Source: Mycobacterium sp. ITM-2016-00317 (GTDB lineage Bacteria; Actinomycetota; Actinomycetes; Mycobacteriales; Mycobacteriaceae). From it: a stretch of 64,000 nt of DNA. The stretch lies in contig NZ_CP134399.1 in the NCBI RefSeq assembly GCF_002968295.1, positions 5,952,001 through 6,016,000 on the forward strand, read 5' to 3'. Shown here piece after piece: positions 61,306 through 64,000 of this stretch. The notes below the pieces were generated by a model. It saw only the letters and a program-made list of their open reading frames with translations, searched no databases and was not told where the DNA came from. The translations under genes and the position numbers were made by a program. Position 1 is the stretch's first letter. Each line of letters starts with the position of its first letter.

Positions 61306-62995
61306 TTAGCGCGCCGAATTCACCAGGGAGCGGGGGCGCAACCAGTCCGGGAGCCACCGCGGCGGCGCGTCGGCCGCCCGGTCGAACACCCCGCCCGCGG
61401 GATCGTCGACCCCGCCCTGGCGGACCAGGTCCAGCTGCGGCCGGTAGATCTCGCGAATCACCAACGCGCACAACGTAACCACCGCGATATCGCGCAGCAG
61501 CACCGTCGCGGTGAACGCCTGCTCGGGCAACCCCATGTTCTGTTCGCCGAACAGATAGAGCATCCGGGGCACCCACACCAGCATGTCGACGGTCATCCAC
61601 GCCAGCAGGATCCGCCGGTGCGGCAGCGCCAGCACCGCCAGCGGCACCAGCCACAGCGAGAACTGCGGGCTCCACACCTTGTTCGTCAGCAGGAACGCCG
61701 CCACCACCAGGAATGCGATCTGCGCCACCCGCGGGCGCCGCTCCGCGGTCAGCACGATGTAGCCGATCGCGATGCAGCACGCGGCGAACAACGCGGCGCT
61801 GATCGTGTTCAGCACCACCGGCGGCTCCCAGAACCCGAGGTCCGGATCGAACCCGCGCCAGCCGGTGAACGACCGCACCACGCTGTAGATCGAGTCCATG
61901 TCCTCGCCGCGACGGGTGTTGAGGCGGAAGAACTCCGACCACCCGCGCGGGAACAGCACCATGATCGGCAGGTTCACCACCAGCCAGGCCAACGCCGCGG
62001 CCGCCGTGGTCTTGCCGACCTCCCGCAGCCGGCCGGTGCGCACCGCCAGCAAGACCAACGGCACCAGCAGCAGCAGTGGGTACAGCTTGGCCGCCACGCC
62101 CAACCCGATCAGCACGCCGGCCAGCACCGGTCTTCGCCGCGCCCACGCCAACAGCGCACAGGCCGCGAAAGCCGTTGCCAGCGCGTCGAAATTGGTGAAG
62201 ATCTGGAAGATCACGATCGGCGAGGCGGCCAGTAGCGCCGCGTCCCAGATCCGCCGGGTCCCGGCGAGCATCGCCGTCGCCCACAGCGTCGTCAGCCAGG
62301 CCAGGGCGAGCCCGAACGCCGAGATGTTGAAGAACATCACCACTTCGGCGATCACCGGCGCCGACACCAGTTTGGTGACCGCCGTGTACGTCTTGGCCAC
62401 CGACATCGACAGGTACTGGTAGAGCCCGGTCAGCACCGGATACTCCATGTAGCGCACCGCGGGCTCGCCGTCGTACTGCACCTGCGGGGTGCCCTCGGCG
62501 TTGGTCTCGACCCAGCTGGACTTGTACGGGAACTTGCCGAGGTTCAGCAGTTCCGCGGTGTAGAGCGGAACGGTGTCGGAGTAGCAGAGCTGGTAGTAGG
62601 CGCGCTGGTTCTCCCAGTTGGCGACGCGCTGATCGGCCGGGCCCGTGCCGGTGGTCTGCAGGCACGCGGCCTTGGTCGAGTAACCCAGCGCGAGGAACAC
62701 CAGCGCGATGATCATCATCACCCGCAGCGGGGTCAGGAAGCGGGTGCGCCCGATCAGCGCGTGGCGGCCGACGGGCCCGCCGATGGTGCCCGACAATGCC
62801 GCACCGATCGCGTCGGTGCGGCTGGGGAAGTCGCGGGAGTCCAGACTCCGGCGGTCTTCGGCCGGCGGAGCCCGGCGAGCCCAGCCCATCCGGTGGAGCC
62901 GGCGAGACCAGCCCGGCCGGCGCAGCCGGCCCATCCGGCCGAGTCTCCCCCGCCGGCGAGACGAAGTCGGCCGGCGAATCGGGCTCCGCCGTCAC
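61306..62995 (-). CDS. polytopic membrane glycosyltransferase-like protein (Rv0051-like), frameshifted near the 5' end
   Basis: The main frame gives a protein of about 540 residues with 10 or more membrane segments and the GT87/DUF2029-like blocks [34 protein letters not shown] and [15 protein letters not shown]. This matches mycobacterial Rv0051. The expected N-terminal Pro/Gly-rich cytoplasmic region is in a different frame starting at GTG 62995, which overlaps the ponA1 stop as GTGA. Removing one base near 62860-62866 joins the frames (span 1690 bp, one extra). The M at 62889 or 62934 would be an alternative start if the shift is real. Confidence 0.85.
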
Positions 62996-64000
62996 GGGGG
63001 CGGAAGCGGGCCCGGCGGCGGCACACCCGGCGGAACCGGGGCGCCCGGAGGAATCGGAGCTCCCGGCGGCACCGGTGCACCCGGCGCTCCCGGCACCCCG
63101 GCGTCGGGCACCGGCGCGCCGGGCGGCGTGACGGGCACGGTGGTCGGCGGACCCCACGGGATCGTGATGCCCGGCGCGATCTCCAGCGTCGGCTGGATCA
63201 CGGTCTCCGACGGAATCGGCGCCTCGGTGGTGCGCGGCGGCGGCGGCGCCTGTGGCACCCCGGCATATCCGCCGATCTCCTCAGGCTTGGGGAACGACTC
63301 CTTGTCGGTGCCGTCGAGCGCACCGTCCATCGTCGCCTTCCAGATGTCGGACGGCAGTCCGGAGCCGTACACCGGCGAGCCCCACTTGTTCTCCAGCGGC
63401 TTGGTGCCGTCGACGGTGCCCACCCAGACCGCGGTCGACAGCGACGGGGTGAACCCGACCATCCACGCGTCGCGGTTGGCACCGGTGTCGCCGAGCTGGT
63501 TGGTGCCGGTCTTGGCCGCCGACGGACGCCCACCGGCCAGTGCGTGCCCGTTGGAGTACGCGGCGATCGGCTGCATGGCGGCGGTGACGTTGTCGGCCAC
63601 CGCCTTGTCGATGCGCTGCTCGCCGGCGTTGTCCTCCTGGCCGGCGTCGAAGAGCACGGTGCCCTCGGCGTTGACGACCTTCTGCACGAAGTGCGGCTTG
63701 TGGTAGACGCCGGACGCGGCGAGCGTGGCGTACGCCGAGGCCATGTCGATGACGCGGGACTGGTACTGACCCAGCACCACACCGTTGTTCGGCGGTCCGC
63801 CCTTGCCGTCCTCCGACAGCGTGTGCTCGATGCCGGGGATGCTCTCGGCGATACCGGCCGTGTGCGCCGCGTCGGCGACGTCCTGGGGGCCGTTCTTGAG
63901 CTGCAGCATCAGGCGGTAGTAGCTGGTGTTCAGCGACCGCTTCAGCGCCTCGGCGATGTTGCAGGTACCGCAACTGTTGCCCTCGACGTTGGAGATCTTG
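62992..64000 (-). CDS. ponA1: class A penicillin-binding protein (PonA1-like), 5' end beyond window
   Basis: About 336 C-terminal residues are visible. The transpeptidase domain shows [34 protein letters not shown] and the KTGT motif in [12 protein letters not shown]; the active-site SxxK lies upstream of the edge. The tail is a Pro/Gly/Val repeat region (PPGAPVPP units, 63000-63150). It polymerises and crosslinks peptidoglycan. The stop overlaps the GTG of the next gene. Confidence 0.93.
   Translation of the reverse strand, partial: KISNVEGNSCGTCNIAEALKRSLNTSYYRLMLQLKNGPQDVADAAHTAGIAESIPGIEHTLSEDGKGGPPNNGVVLGQYQSRVIDMASAYATLAASGVYHKPHFVQKVVNAEGTVLFDAGQEDNAGEQRIDKAVADNVTAAMQPIAAYSNGHALAGGRPSAAKTGTNQLGDTGANRDAWMVGFTPSLSTAVWVGTVDGTKPLENKWGSPVYGSGLPSDIWKATMDGALDGTDKESFPKPEEIGGYAGVPQAPPPPRTTEAPIPSETVIQPTLEIAPGITIPWGPPTTVPVTPPGAPVPDAGVPGAPGAPVPPGAPIPPGAPVPPGVPPPGPLPPP

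Noticed and set aside
62850..63150. Short GCCGGC/CCCGGCG repeats suggestive of an array
   Set aside because: They are codon-level Pro/Gly repeats in the PonA1 tail and the Rv0051-like N-terminus; there are no uniform repeats with unique spacers, so no CRISPR.
60863..63157. A 764-codon open frame on the minus strand
   Set aside because: Only its last 96 codons (rpsF) and a short N-terminal piece of the Rv0051-like gene are coding; the rest is the antiphase of strongly coding membrane-protein sequence.

Overview
The window is high-GC actinobacterial DNA, almost certainly from a rapidly growing environmental mycobacterium (Mycolicibacterium-like). The strongest evidence is the right end. On the minus strand it carries a class A penicillin-binding protein (ponA1-like), a large membrane glycosyltransferase-like protein resembling M. 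tuberculosis Rv0051, rpsF, ssb, zinc-type rpsR, rplI, and dnaB interrupted by an intein in its P-loop. This is the M. tuberculosis Rv0050-Rv0058 order without the Rv0052 and Rv0057 positions. F420/deazaflavin-type oxidoreductases, lipoprotein signals, GTG starts, 4-bp start/stop overlaps and many TetR regulators fit the same assignment. Layout: 1-3.0 kb is a glycerol-type polyol module (FAD dehydrogenase, FGGY kinase, divergent DeoR regulator). 3.0-6.5 kb holds a secreted coiled-coil/peptidase-fold protein, a frameshifted lycopene cyclase and a beta-lactamase-like lipoprotein. 7.4-11.2 kb is a compact envelope operon: small lipoprotein, membrane-anchored sedolisin (S53) protease and a zinc-ribbon polytopic membrane protein. 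11.2-15.5 kb has two TetR-controlled oxidoreductase pairs and an orphan PIN-domain toxin-like gene. 15.5-18.6 kb is a lactate dehydrogenase/lactate permease operon. 18.7-22.4 kb holds stress-type genes (hemerythrin, GlsB-like), an orphan LuxR response regulator, a PfkB kinase and surE. 22.4-30.1 kb is accessory metabolism: TetR/SDR, TetR/AKR, an MpaB-type oxygenase, an O-methyltransferase and a frameshifted epoxide hydrolase. 30.2-37.9 kb is one catabolic operon (M81 MlrC-like hydrolase, FGGY kinase, ribose-type ABC importer) facing a DeoR regulator. 38-49.5 kb mixes intact genes (class III cyclase, TupA-like ATP-grasp, F420 enzymes, secreted hydrolase) with a dense set of gene remnants. 49.8-56.2 kb is more regulator/oxidoreductase material with further remnants. 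56.7-64 kb is the conserved core cluster. Several enzyme/regulator pairs share the same architecture: the TetR gene is divergent from its enzyme and a clear inverted repeat lies between them or overlaps a start codon. Two features stand out at larger scale. First, six genes are broken by an apparent single-base indel; one is the core Rv0051-like gene and several lie at short G or C runs, which suggests assembly errors at least in part. Second, a 32-bp copy of the surE 3' end recurs 2.2 kb downstream, bracketing a TetR/SDR/membrane-protein cassette. The DnaB intein carries the Trp/Cys/Thr residues expected of a class 3 intein together with LAGLIDADG endonuclease motifs. The candidates for least-described biology are the M81-hydrolase/kinase/ABC operon and the sedolisin/zinc-ribbon membrane module. 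No tRNA, rRNA, CRISPR array or insertion-sequence transposase was recognised.
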